From assembly GCA_017437785.1 (NCBI GenBank), contig JAFRXH010000011.1, positions 49,109 to 113,108 on the forward strand: 64,000 bases of DNA, read 5' to 3'. The position numbers and the translations under genes were made by a program. The notes beneath the pieces are model-generated. The model ran no database searches. It saw nothing but the letters and a program-made list of their open reading frames with translations, and had not been told where the DNA came from. The DNA is from Lachnospiraceae bacterium (GTDB taxonomy: Bacteria > Bacillota > Clostridia > Lachnospirales > Lachnospiraceae). Each line of letters starts with the position of its first letter. Position 1 is the stretch's first letter. Below are positions 17,903 to 27,291 of this stretch, piece by piece.

Positions 17903-20900
17903 ATGTCATTTACCAGTCTGTGGCCCCTGGTATTCTTACTGGGTGTGCCTGCAATAATCATATTATACATTTTAAAGCCCAGGGGAAAGGATATGGAGAT
18001 ATCCTCAAACCTGTTATGGAAGCATCTTTTCAAGTACCGCCAGTCCAGGACTTTCTTTGAGAAGTTCCGTTCGGAGATACTCATGGCTCTGCAGATCCTT
18101 ACAATGATACTGCTGATGCTGGCTCTTATGGCGCCTTTTGTGATGATGAACTCCACAACAGGCGGATCTACCACTGTCATCATAGACAGATCTCTTTCCA
18201 TGCAGCACAAGAACCATGACGGGAATACGCGCTTAGATGCAGCTAAGGAAGAGGCGCTCGACCATATCGCATCCGCCGTAGGTGATATCAGCCTTATCAG
18301 TGCGGCCGATACGGCAGATATACTTATAGCCAATTCCACCGACCGTACACGTCTTAAAGAGCTTATAAATTCTATCCGGCCTTCGGATAAGGAAGGGGAT
18401 CTTTCGGAAGCATACCGTCTGGCGGCCACGCTGGAATCGGATAATGTCCTGATCCTTACTGACGGGTCAGGCGTGGCCGGAGCAGAGGAATACGCAAAGA
18501 CCTTAAAGGCAGATGTTCTGGATGTGGGAGAGGCAGCATCAAATGTTTCTCTTGATTATATCTATTATTCCGAAGCAGGCGGGGAGGTGACCCTGCGTTT
18601 TACCAACTACAGCACTTCGGATTCTGAATTTGATGTTACGCTATATGATGAAGCAGGCAATATCATCAGCGTTCAGAGCTCATCCGCTCCTGCGGGCAAA
18701 TCTTCATCGATACTGTTAAGCAACATCAGGACCGAAGGTTCGTATATAAGGGGAGAGATAAGCGCGGTACGCTTTGCGGACGGAAATAACGCGGACAGTC
18801 TGGCACTGGACAACAGTGCCGTGGCCCTTACCAAAAGAAACAGCGAAACACAGGGTATACTTATCAGTAACGGTAATACCTTCATAGAGCGTGCATATTT
18901 TGCTGTTACCGGAGCGGATCTGACCAAGACCATGAGTGACAGCGCATTATCTGCCGGTAATTATAACGTGGTCATCTATGACGCGGGCTTTGAACCCCAG
19001 GGGGCAAAGAGCGGAAGAAACGGAAGCCATGACGATTCCGATACTTCACCCAATATGTTAAGGTTTGAGACTGCAGGGGGCGCCGGGACCATAAGCAGCG
19101 TTGTCGTTAATGTCAAAGAAAGCGAGATCACCGAAGGGCTTACGGAATTTTCATTGGGAAGCAACCAGGTGGTGTATTATGATCTGCCCGAATGGGCCAC
19201 ATCCTTTATGGAGGCAGACGGCAAGTGCGTGGCTTATTACGGTATCAACGGCAACCATAAGGAAGTGGTGGTCGGATTTGATATAAGGGAGACGGATTTC
19301 CCTGTAAAAGCCGAGTTCCCGGTGTTCGTAGCCGGAGCAATGAGATATCTGTCAGACCTAAGCATACTGGGGAAGGATGTCTATGAAGCAGGCGAGACCA
19401 TAGTGATAAATCCTAACGCAGAGGTATCTGCACAGGATATGATCGTAAGCTCGGTAGACGGAAAGGTGGAGAATGTACCCGCACCGGCAACCGATATGGG
19501 GATCGCCGGATTATACCGTATCAGTGCAGGAGAGCGTACAGAGTATTTTGTGATCCGTGCAGCACAGCAGGGCAGGGACGGAAGGCTTGAGAGCGAGGAT
19601 ATACATCACGGAGGCAGCTATACCGGGACCAAAGCCCGCAGGAGTCTTCGTAATGTGCTGATCATCGCGGCGCTTATACTGCTCATACTTGAGTGGCTGA
19701 TATATATGCGCCGTATGAATTATAAGGGCAAGTTCTATCTGGTGATGCGCAGCATCCTGATAATACTGGCCGTGATATCTCTTCTGGGAATAAGGCTGCC
19801 CAAACGCAGCAGGGATACCACCACGGTATTCCTGGTGGATCTGTCGGTCAGCGATACCCAGAATATCAAGGCATTTGACAGGTATATCGATGAATCGATA
19901 TCACGTATGCCCAAGCATAACAAGTATGCAATAGTAACCTTCGGGCGTGATGCCGTGGTCGAGCAGTTCGTTACGGACCAGGATATGTATATGGGCCTGG
20001 GCAGCAAGACAGATGTAGCTGCCACAGACTTTGAGAACGGTCTGCAAAGGGCAGTATCCATGCTGCCTTCAGATACCGCCGGCAGGGTCGTGGTACTGAC
20101 CGACGGCCGTGAGACGGCCGGTAATATAGAACGTACTGCATCGCTTTTTGTAGGGGATGATATCAGTCTTGAAGCCATACTGATAGGGTCGGATTCAGGT
20201 GATGATGCATATGTAAAGAATGTTGAGATGCCCGAGACTCTGCATGCAGGGGAGAGTTATTACCTTAAGGTGGCGGTTGAGAGCAACTTTGATACCGATG
20301 CCACTGTGATCATCAGCTCAGGCGGAACAGAGGTGGCAAGGGAAGATGTACGCCTGCAGAAGGGAAGCAATGAGTTCATATTTGAGGAAGAAGTTACCTC
20401 AAAGGATGTGGAAAGCTATGAGGTAAAGGTTATCGCAGACGGAGATTCCGTTGAAGAAAACAATACCTACAGCGCATATTCACGGGTTGAGGATGCTCCG
20501 AGGATACTGGTGTTAAGGGGCAAGGGAGACAGCGGTAATGCGTTTGAAAATGTGCTGGATGCAGCACATGTAAATGCAGAGTTCCAGAGACCCGAGCGCG
20601 CACCTAAGGAGCTTAAGGATCTGCTGAATTATAAAGCCGTTATCTTTGAAAATGTATATAAAGAGGAAGTTCCCGAAGAATTCCTGGATATACTTGAGAC
20701 TTATGTCAAGGATTACGGCGGAGGCTTCTGCGCTTGCGGAGGTGAGGACAGCTTCATGCTGGGCGGATACAATGATACCGTTATAGAGACAGTACTGCCT
20801 GTAAATATGGAACTCAGGGGAACGCTGCAGATCCCTTCTACAGCCATAGTTATGGTCATAGACCATTCCGGATCCATGCTGGATTATGCGGGATCCGGTA

Positions 20901-22381
20901 TGACCAATCTGGACGTTGCGGTGGAAGCGGCAAAGAGAGGCGTGGATAATCTGCGTGAGACAGACCAGGTAGGTGTTCTGGCGTTTGATGATTATTATAC
21001 CTGGGCGCATAAGCTGAGTGACGCAGAGGATAAGGAAAGGATCAAGGATGATATAGAGACGATCACTGATGGTGGCGGAACGATCATCATGCCTGCTCTT
21101 GAGGAAGCAAGAAAAGAGCTGGCTGCCTGCGATGCGGAAGTAAGGCATATAATACTGCTTACCGACGGTATGGGTGAGACCAGTGATTTCTCTACCGTGA
21201 CCGATAAGATAAACCAGGACGGCATCACATTATCGACCGTGGCCGTGGGAGCATTTTCCGATACGCAGCTTATGGAGAACCTGGCCAATGAATGTAACGG
21301 CAGATATTATTATGCCGATTCCAACACGGATATCCCCAGGATATTTGCACAGGAAGTATATCTTGGCGGTGATACATATATCAAGAACGGTGATTATGCG
21401 GTTATCCCCAAGACCCCCAGCGACCTGACCAAGGATCTGTTCACCGAAGGATGGTATAATGTACTGGGTTATGTGGCCGCATCTCCCAAGACAGGTGCTC
21501 AGCAGCTGCTGGTAAGCGGCCTGGATGATCCGCTGCTCACTGTATGGCAGTACGGTCTGGGGAAGACAGCGGCATGGAACAGTGACGTTGACGGCGGCTG
21601 GAGTGCGGCATATTCAGGTGATGAATCCTATGCCGAACTGTGGAAACGTATAGTGGACTTTATCGGCGGTACCCCGGGTATAGGCGAAGATTATATGGAT
21701 GTGAGCAGCAAAGACGGCAAGACCGTTCTTACCTATCACACAGGGCAGTATGGCGACGATACGCAGATCAGTGGTATATTTACATCGCCCGAGGGCAACA
21801 GCGGTGATATCAATTTCACATCTGCAGAGCCCGGCGTGTATAAGGCTGAGCTTGATAGCGTGGAGACCGGTCTGTACAATATCAATGTACGCCGCAGCGA
21901 TAATGATGAAGTGACCGGAGCCTATACTACGGCTACTGTGGTACAATACAGTGATGAGTACCGCTTCGATGTTACGGAAGACAAGTTCAGAAACTTTATA
22001 GACCAGTACGGACAGTGGCGTGAGCTTGACGATAACATCTGGAAGAAGCTGGATGTGAGCAGGAGCGGAAGCTTTTCACTGACCGGTCCCCTGCTGGTAC
22101 TGCTGATACTGCTGTTCCTTGCGGATGTTGCAGGAAGACGCTTTGGCTGGGAGCCCGTGTTTAAGAAGAAAGTAAGGAAAAAGCAGGCGGAAGAGCCGGT
22201 CGCTGCAGCAGCGGAGCAGGCAGTTGAACAGAAATCCGCAGCCGAGATCAAAGCCGAAGAAGAGAAGCGCTTAAAGACCAACAGGCAGAAGCGTATGAAA
22301 CAGGAAGGCCTTGACGTACCCGATACGGGAACGCTTGATACCGCAGCACTGCTTAAGCGTAAAAAGGACAGGAATATATAA
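17903..22381 (+). CDS. Giant BatA-like membrane protein with three VWA domains and a GATase-like domain
   Basis: The 1492-residue protein reads as two fused parts. Part one (1-600) is BatA-like: two N-terminal helices (about 6-22 and 58-80), a VWA domain with MIDAS DRSLS (near residue 95), beta-rich repeats, and helices at about 585-600. Part two (610-1492) has a further helix (about 614-629), a second VWA with DLSVS (near 645), a Rossmann/GATase-like segment (about 860-960, including GGGFCACGGEDSFMLGG), and a third VWA with DHSGS (near 986). An outer beta domain, a helix at about 1391-1410 and a Lys/Glu-rich cytoplasmic tail complete it. The three DxSxS motifs are intact. It ends the MoxR operon. 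A natural fusion of two usually separate proteins is likely; the open frame shows no break. Confidence 0.85.
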   Translation: MSFTSLWPLVFLLGVPAIIILYILKPRGKDMEISSNLLWKHLFKYRQSRTFFEKFRSEILMALQILTMILLMLALMAPFVMMNSTTGGSTTVIIDRSLSMQHKNHDGNTRLDAAKEEALDHIASAVGDISLISAADTADILIANSTDRTRLKELINSIRPSDKEGDLSEAYRLAATLESDNVLILTDGSGVAGAEEYAKTLKADVLDVGEAASNVSLDYIYYSEAGGEVTLRFTNYSTSDSEFDVTLYDEAGNIISVQSSSAPAGKSSSILLSNIRTEGSYIRGEISAVRFADGNNADSLALDNSAVALTKRNSETQGILISNGNTFIERAYFAVTGADLTKTMSDSALSAGNYNVVIYDAGFEPQGAKSGRNGSHDDSDTSPNMLRFETAGGAGTISSVVVNVKESEITEGLTEFSLGSNQVVYYDLPEWATSFMEADGKCVAYYGINGNHKEVVVGFDIRETDFPVKAEFPVFVAGAMRYLSDLSILGKDVYEAGETIVINPNAEVSAQDMIVSSVDGKVENVPAPATDMGIAGLYRISAGERTEYFVIRAAQQGRDGRLESEDIHHGGSYTGTKARRSLRNVLIIAALILLILEWLIYMRRMNYKGKFYLVMRSILIILAVISLLGIRLPKRSRDTTTVFLVDLSVSDTQNIKAFDRYIDESISRMPKHNKYAIVTFGRDAVVEQFVTDQDMYMGLGSKTDVAATDFENGLQRAVSMLPSDTAGRVVVLTDGRETAGNIERTASLFVGDDISLEAILIGSDSGDDAYVKNVEMPETLHAGESYYLKVAVESNFDTDATVIISSGGTEVAREDVRLQKGSNEFIFEEEVTSKDVESYEVKVIADGDSVEENNTYSAYSRVEDAPRILVLRGKGDSGNAFENVLDAAHVNAEFQRPERAPKELKDLLNYKAVIFENVYKEEVPEEFLDILETYVKDYGGGFCACGGEDSFMLGGYNDTVIETVLPVNMELRGTLQIPSTAIVMVIDHSGSMLDYAGSGMTNLDVAVEAAKRGVDNLRETDQVGVLAFDDYYTWAHKLSDAEDKERIKDDIETITDGGGTIIMPALEEARKELAACDAEVRHIILLTDGMGETSDFSTVTDKINQDGITLSTVAVGAFSDTQLMENLANECNGRYYYADSNTDIPRIFAQEVYLGGDTYIKNGDYAVIPKTPSDLTKDLFTEGWYNVLGYVAASPKTGAQQLLVSGLDDPLLTVWQYGLGKTAAWNSDVDGGWSAAYSGDESYAELWKRIVDFIGGTPGIGEDYMDVSSKDGKTVLTYHTGQYGDDTQISGIFTSPEGNSGDINFTSAEPGVYKAELDSVETGLYNINVRRSDNDEVTGAYTTATVVQYSDEYRFDVTEDKFRNFIDQYGQWRELDDNIWKKLDVSRSGSFSLTGPLLVLLILLFLADVAGRRFGWEPVFKKKVRKKQAEEPVAAAAEQAVEQKSAAEIKAEEEKRLKTNRQKRMKQEGLDVPDTGTLDTAALLKRKKDRNI

Positions 22382-22391
22382 GAATGCAATA

Positions 22392-22407
22392 CGGCCTTTG
22401 CAGGCCG
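22392..22407 (+). terminator. Short hairpin after the VWA operon
   Basis: CGGCCT (22392-22397), loop TTGC, AGGCCG (22402-22407), then CAAAAATAAAA. The stem is only six pairs and no U-tract follows, so it is a weak terminator or attenuator before the SDR gene. Confidence 0.35.
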
Positions 22408-22442
22408 CAAAAATAAAACCCAACACACAGGAGGAGCACAAA

Positions 22443-23219
22443 ATGGCACAAAACTATTTCGACCTGAGCGGACAGACAGCTATCATTACAGGGGCATCAG
22501 GAGGTCTGGGAGTTCAGATGGCCAGAGCACTTGCCAATCAGGGGAGTAACATCGTGGTAATGGCACGCCGAAAGGAAAAGGTAGATGAAGTTGCGGCACA
22601 GATCAGCAGTGATTTCGGAGTTAAAGCCCTTGGGATCAAGTGTGATATAACCGATACCGCAAATGTTGAAGCAGCTGTAGACGAAGTGATAAAGGAGTTC
22701 GGACGTATCGACATACTGGTAAACAATGCAGGAACCGGTGCTGTGGCTCCCGCAGAGGATGTTACCGATGAGCAGTTCGACAATGAGATGCAGATCGATC
22801 TGTTCGGAAGCTTCAAGGTTGCGCGCGCTGTTGCCAAGAAGGCTATGATACCCGCAAAGTACGGACGTGTGATAAATATTTCTTCCATGTACGGTATGGT
22901 AGGAAACAAGATCGCAGGATCGGCTCCCTATCATGCAGCAAAGGGCGGTGTGGTAAACCTTACACGCGCACTGGCGGCAGAGTGGGGCAAATACGGTATC
23001 ACGGTTAATGCGATCTGCCCCGGGTATTTCTACACACCGCTTACACAGGAAACCTTAGACAGCGACTTCTTCCAGCAGAATGCAAAGACAATGATCCCTA
23101 TGGAGCGTTACGGAAAGGAAGGCGAGCTGGATTCCGCCACTGTTTTCCTTTCAAGCAGGGCATCATCATATGTTACAGGTGTTATCCTTCCCGTTGACGG
23201 CGGATATACCTGCATGTGA
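22443..23219 (+). CDS. SDR family oxidoreductase (gluconate 5-dehydrogenase-like)
   Basis: The ATG at 22443 follows GGAGGAG, so upstream in-frame codons inside the VWA gene are rejected. The 258-residue protein is a classical short-chain dehydrogenase: cofactor motif TGASGGLGVQ (about 14-23), NNAG (about 90-93), catalytic Ser in NISSMYG, and the Tyr-Lys pair in YHAAK. The tail CPGYFYTPLT and a final PVDGGYTCM are typical of gluconate 5-dehydrogenase or 3-oxoacyl reductase relatives. The substrate cannot be settled from sequence. A strong terminator follows. Confidence 0.9.
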   Translation: MAQNYFDLSGQTAIITGASGGLGVQMARALANQGSNIVVMARRKEKVDEVAAQISSDFGVKALGIKCDITDTANVEAAVDEVIKEFGRIDILVNNAGTGAVAPAEDVTDEQFDNEMQIDLFGSFKVARAVAKKAMIPAKYGRVINISSMYGMVGNKIAGSAPYHAAKGGVVNLTRALAAEWGKYGITVNAICPGYFYTPLTQETLDSDFFQQNAKTMIPMERYGKEGELDSATVFLSSRASSYVTGVILPVDGGYTCM

Positions 23220-23236
23220 TCAGGTAATGATATTAA

Positions 23237-23284
23237 ACGGGTAAGACGCCGGGATATTTATCTGTCCGGTCTTACCCGGTTTTT
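23237..23284 (+). terminator. Rho-independent terminator after the SDR gene
   Basis: The left arm ACGGGTAAGACGCCGGG pairs in part with GTCTTACCCGGTTTTTGGTTTTT (CGGGTAAGAC with GTCTTACCCG). The ten-pair outer stem plus T-runs gives a convincing intrinsic terminator just before the DUF202 gene. Confidence 0.8.
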
Positions 23285-23307
23285 GGTTTTTATAAACAGG
23301 GGGGTAT

Positions 23308-23691
23308 ATGGAGAACGATCAGCATGAACTCAGCGACCATGAACTGGCGCTTGAGCGGACTGAGCTTTCACATGAGAGGACAGGGCTTTCCATACTACGT
23401 ACGGATCTTGCCTTCAGCAATTCAAAACTCGCGGTGGAACAGACGCATCTGTCTTTTTTGCGTACCATCGTGTCTCTTATAGGAAGTGCCGCAACGGTAT
23501 ATAAGGCTCTTCCCGTTTTGGGTGTGTCTGAATCATTCAGTACACTGCTGTCTTTATTTCTTATCATCAGCGCCGTTTATTTTATAATAAAAGACAGACT
23601 TACCTATCCCCGTCTTAAAAAAGAGATAGAAGAGATGGAGAGGATAAAAAAAGAACTGATAGAAAAAGCCGAAAAATCTGAGTCTGCCTGA
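23308..23691 (+). CDS. DUF202-like small membrane protein
   Basis: The 127-residue protein begins with a charged region containing two similar segments (ELALERTELSHERTGLSILR and LAVEQTHLSFLRTIVSLIG). The second leads into a hydrophobic helix (about 48-66) and a second helix (about 75-95). It ends in a Lys/Glu coiled tail. The LSFLRT pattern before the first helix matches DUF202 (YidH-type) proteins, whose role is unknown. The ribosome site AGGGGGG lies about six bases from the ATG. It stands alone between two hairpins. Confidence 0.75.
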   Translation: MENDQHELSDHELALERTELSHERTGLSILRTDLAFSNSKLAVEQTHLSFLRTIVSLIGSAATVYKALPVLGVSESFSTLLSLFLIISAVYFIIKDRLTYPRLKKEIEEMERIKKELIEKAEKSESA

Positions 23692-23715
23692 ACAGACAGA
23701 CTCATTTATTATAAA
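23680..23715 (+). terminator. Hairpin overlapping the DUF202 stop
   Basis: GAGTCTG (23680-23686) pairs with CAGACTC (23697-23703), followed by ATTTATTATAAAA. The stem begins inside the last codons. It is a plausible but modest terminator. Confidence 0.45.
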
Positions 23716-23741
23716 AAAATGTATTATCGGGAGGTAAGAAC

Positions 23742-25691
23742 ATGGATCTGAAAACAGCCTTTAAGGACCGCTTTAAGATTGGTGCGGCAATTTCCGGGGT
23801 AAATCTGCGCACGCCGGCGCATATGAAGCTTTTGCTGAGCCAGTACAACAGCTTTACCTGTGAAAATGATATGAAGCCTATGTATTTCCTTGACAGTGAG
23901 GCCAACAGGCTGCAGCCTGAGAAATACGACCGCGAACCTAAACTGGTATTCGATCATGCCATACCTTACCTTGAGTTTGCAAAGAAGAACGGTATAGCAA
24001 TGCGCGGTCATACGCTTGTATGGCACAACCAGACTCCCAAGTGGTTCTTTTATAAGAATTATGATGAGTTTTCGGAACCGGCTGACCGGGATACCATGAT
24101 CGCCAGACTTGATGCTTATATCAAGGGCGTTTTAAGCTTTGTACAGGATAATTATCCGGGAGTGATCTATGCCTGGGATGTGGTAAACGAAGCAATAGAT
24201 GATGGCGACTTCAGAAAGTCGCTTTGGACAAAGACCATAGGTACGGACTTTGTGATGAAAGCGTTTGAATCAGCGCGCAGATATGCAGCGGAAGGAGTGA
24301 GCCTGTTTTACAACGATTACAATACCTATGAGGACTGGAAGCGTGACCTGATAATCGAAAAGATACTTAAACCGCTGATCGAAAAAGGCCTTGTGGACGG
24401 TATGGGTATGCAGTCGCATCTGCTCATGGATACTCCTTCCATGGAGGATTACAAGACTGCCCTTTATATGTACGGTGCACTGGGAATCGAAGTGCAGCTG
24501 ACCGAGCTGGATATCCATAATGCCGATCCTTCCGAAGAATCCATGAAGGCGCTGGCAGACAGATATGCGCAGCTTTTCGATATCATAGTAAAGGCAAAGG
24601 ATGAGGGCGCGGCTAATGTGACTGCCGTTACCGTCTGGAATCTGCGTGATGAGGACAGCTGGCTTACGGGATTCAGACGCGAGCAGAGCCATCCGCTTTT
24701 ATTTGAAGGACGCTGTGAAGCGAAAGAGGCTTATTACAGTGTATTAAAGACAGTGGTTGATGAGTCACAGATCGATAAATGGGAGGTGGATTATCCAAAA
24801 GAGGATTATAAAATGCAGCTGCCTGATAAAGCCGGGCATAAACGCAGCCTGATAAATTACCATATGGTAGAAGTAGAGCCGGGAGTAAGGCTCTGTTATG
24901 AGGAATTCGGCTGGGGAGATAAGTATATCTTTTCGGCACAGATGGGATTCTATCCGATAGGATTGCAGCAGGCGCTGGCATTTAACGGATACCATGTGAT
25001 ATGCATCACCTTAAGAGGTTTCTATCCTTCATCCTATGTGACTGAGGATTACGGCGACAGATGGTATGATGTATTTGCGGAAGACGTGATAAGAGTTGCC
25101 GATAAGATGAAGATCGATAAGTTCTTTTATATGGGAGCTTCGCACGGAGCGGGTGTGGGCTGGCATCTTTGCTTAAACCATCCTGAACGCGTAAAGGGCT
25201 TCATAGCCTGTGTCCCCGGGCCGCATTCACTTGCAGAAGGGGCTATGTCCATGAGACAGATGGTACTCTCGGGTATAATAAAAGAAGTTCCGCCCATGGA
25301 TCCGCCCATCGATAACGATCCTATAAGAGAGAAGCGCCGTTTAAGACGCGATGAGCATATAGCATCTAACCCCGAGCCCGATCCCAGGGAGAAAGCCATT
25401 GATTACGGCAGGCCTCTGCTTAAGTACAAGACGGAAGAGAAGCTCTGTGAGATGCTCCATACCATCAATACTCCTACGCTGATACTTGGGGCGATAGACG
25501 ATCCCATCAGTACACCGGAGCTTATGATCAGGACAGCAAAGCAGCTTCCGCACTGTAAGCTGGCGATGTATTCAAACACAGGTCACAATATCGATACCGA
25601 TCTGATAGAAGAGCTTGTTTTCGAATCGGTACACTTCCTTACACAGGTTGACAAAGACGGACGTGTATACGAATCATTAAGGGATTTTTAA
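23742..25691 (+). CDS. Cytoplasmic GH10 xylanase fused to an alpha/beta hydrolase
   Basis: Residues 1-340 form a GH10 barrel. They show HTLVWHNQTPKWF, the acid/base Glu150 in WDVVNEAID and the nucleophile Glu255 in VQLTELDIH, so the xylanase is predicted active on beta-1,4-xylan or xylo-oligosaccharides. Residues 370-649 are an alpha/beta hydrolase with nucleophile Ser467 in GASHG, an Asp candidate in GAIDDPIS and His in NTGHNID, so an esterase-like activity is possible. No signal peptide is present (starts MDLKTAFKDRF), so it likely acts on imported oligosaccharides and may remove acetyl or feruloyl side groups. The hydrolase half does not look like the standard CE1 modules. A K+ channel gene follows after 13 bases. 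Confidence 0.9.
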   Translation: MDLKTAFKDRFKIGAAISGVNLRTPAHMKLLLSQYNSFTCENDMKPMYFLDSEANRLQPEKYDREPKLVFDHAIPYLEFAKKNGIAMRGHTLVWHNQTPKWFFYKNYDEFSEPADRDTMIARLDAYIKGVLSFVQDNYPGVIYAWDVVNEAIDDGDFRKSLWTKTIGTDFVMKAFESARRYAAEGVSLFYNDYNTYEDWKRDLIIEKILKPLIEKGLVDGMGMQSHLLMDTPSMEDYKTALYMYGALGIEVQLTELDIHNADPSEESMKALADRYAQLFDIIVKAKDEGAANVTAVTVWNLRDEDSWLTGFRREQSHPLLFEGRCEAKEAYYSVLKTVVDESQIDKWEVDYPKEDYKMQLPDKAGHKRSLINYHMVEVEPGVRLCYEEFGWGDKYIFSAQMGFYPIGLQQALAFNGYHVICITLRGFYPSSYVTEDYGDRWYDVFAEDVIRVADKMKIDKFFYMGASHGAGVGWHLCLNHPERVKGFIACVPGPHSLAEGAMSMRQMVLSGIIKEVPPMDPPIDNDPIREKRRLRRDEHIASNPEPDPREKAIDYGRPLLKYKTEEKLCEMLHTINTPTLILGAIDDPISTPELMIRTAKQLPHCKLAMYSNTGHNIDTDLIEELVFESVHFLTQVDKDGRVYESLRDF

Positions 25692-25704
25692 CGGGGCATT
25701 TATA

Positions 25705-27291
25705 ATGAACAGGAAACGTATTAGGCGCATAATCATAGGCATAATCCTGACATACCTGGTACTTTTGGTACTCTTATTCATTACCGAGAGTCTGGGCGGT
25801 GCAGGGGAAGGACGTATACAGAATCTGGGTGATGCGGCGTGGTATCTTCTTGCAACGCTTACCACGGTAGGTTACGGTGATGTGACACCCGCTACCGTTT
25901 TAGGCAAGGTCATCGGCGCAGTGATGATGATATCCAGTGCGGGGGTGCTGACCTTTTTGCTGGGACTGCTGTTTTCACTGTTCTTCGGACGCCTGCTGCC
26001 GAGATTTGCGTTATGGCGTTATCAGAAAAGAGACTGGTATGTGTTTTCGGAAATAAACGACCGTACGGTATTTCTGGGTGAGAGACTGGCAAAAGACGAG
26101 CCTGAAAAGGTGTGCATATACTGTAACAGTTACGAGTCACTCTCACAGGAATACTTTTCCGTGAGAGGACGCTTTGTCATAATAGATGCACCCGTATCAC
26201 AGGTACTTAAGCGGCAGGGGAAGAAAGCCGCAGCGCAGGTCTTCTTTATGAAGGACAACGGCTGGGACAATTATTCCGAAGGCAGCAGCATACTGGAAAA
26301 GTTTGACAGGGAAGATCTGCGTGTATGTATTGAGACAGAACATGCTCCCGAACATGTAGCGGAACATATGGTTTTATTCAACAGGGCGGATAATACGGCC
26401 AGGAGCTATTGGCTTGATGAACCGGTGAAAGACAATGAGCATGTTTTTCTGCTGATAGGTAACGGCCGCTATGCTAAGCGCCTCTTAGAGCGCGCACTGC
26501 TCATAAATGTACTTCCGGATACTCATAAGCTTGAGTATCATACCTTCGGGGACTGGCAGGATTTTAAGAACGAGCATTATGCGATGGGGCAGGCGATAAG
26601 CATAGATGAGATATCCGGCGAAAAGGACAGCGTAATATTCGAAAAAGAAAGCTGGAATGCTTCGCCGCAGCTTATCAAAAGGGCCGACAGGATAATATTC
26701 TGCAGTGACGATCACGATGAGAATCTGAGGGAGGCGGATAAGCTGTTCCGCTTTTTTGCAACGCCTGCCGGTGTCGATATCTGCGTCAACAGGAGAGTGG
26801 ATTCAAGGTGCAGGGAATTCGGTGATGATGCCCGTGTACTGTCGCCGTCAATGGTACTTAAAGACAGGCTTAACAGCACCGCGGTACTGCTCAACGATCT
26901 ATACGGCAGGAAGGTAGGCGGAGGCGTACGTTTCGGAGAGCTTAAGGAATTCCAGCGCCAGTCGAATATCGCCGCTGCGGATCATCTGCCGGTCAAATTA
27001 AGACTGCTGCTTAGGGGCGATGAGGCAGTAGAGATCACTCCCGAAAACTGTGAACGCGCTTATGAAAAATATGCAAAGATGGATGCGCAGCAGAAGGAAG
27101 AATGCCGCAGGCTTGAGCATAAACGCTGGGTACGTTTCCATATCATGAACAACTGGGAATATGCGCCTAAGAGGGATAACGAAAACAGAAAGCACCCGAT
27201 GATAGTTCCTTTTGAAAAGCTCAGCGAGAGTGAGCAGGCGCTGGATGATTCGGCCTGGGAGGTGCTTGGGGAGGTTAAGAACGTATGGTAG
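25705..27291 (+). CDS. Two-helix K+ channel with tandem Rossmann/RCK-like domains and RyR-like C-terminus
   Basis: The 528-residue protein has an outer helix (about 8-27), a pore loop with the potassium filter TVGYGD (54-59), an inner helix (about 65-95), then a long cytoplasmic part. Two Rossmann-like units can be seen (about 110-230 and 243-380; the second begins VFLLIGNGRYAKRLLERA). The C-terminus (about 465-528) shows the RyR-domain pattern: HKRWVRFHIMNNWEYAP, then KHPMIVPFEKLSESEQ and a final acidic stretch. RyR domains are named after ryanodine receptors and also occur in bacteria. It overlaps the next gene by seven bases; the second protein has the same cytoplasmic layout. A ligand-gated K+ conductance is inferred, ligand unknown. 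Confidence 0.82.
   Translation: MNRKRIRRIIIGIILTYLVLLVLLFITESLGGAGEGRIQNLGDAAWYLLATLTTVGYGDVTPATVLGKVIGAVMMISSAGVLTFLLGLLFSLFFGRLLPRFALWRYQKRDWYVFSEINDRTVFLGERLAKDEPEKVCIYCNSYESLSQEYFSVRGRFVIIDAPVSQVLKRQGKKAAAQVFFMKDNGWDNYSEGSSILEKFDREDLRVCIETEHAPEHVAEHMVLFNRADNTARSYWLDEPVKDNEHVFLLIGNGRYAKRLLERALLINVLPDTHKLEYHTFGDWQDFKNEHYAMGQAISIDEISGEKDSVIFEKESWNASPQLIKRADRIIFCSDDHDENLREADKLFRFFATPAGVDICVNRRVDSRCREFGDDARVLSPSMVLKDRLNSTAVLLNDLYGRKVGGGVRFGELKEFQRQSNIAAADHLPVKLRLLLRGDEAVEITPENCERAYEKYAKMDAQQKEECRRLEHKRWVRFHIMNNWEYAPKRDNENRKHPMIVPFEKLSESEQALDDSAWEVLGEVKNVW

Noticed and set aside
22311-22442. Upstream start for the SDR gene within the VWA gene.
   Set aside because: The family N-terminus begins at 22443 right after GGAGGAG; the extra residues are out-of-frame VWA coding sequence.
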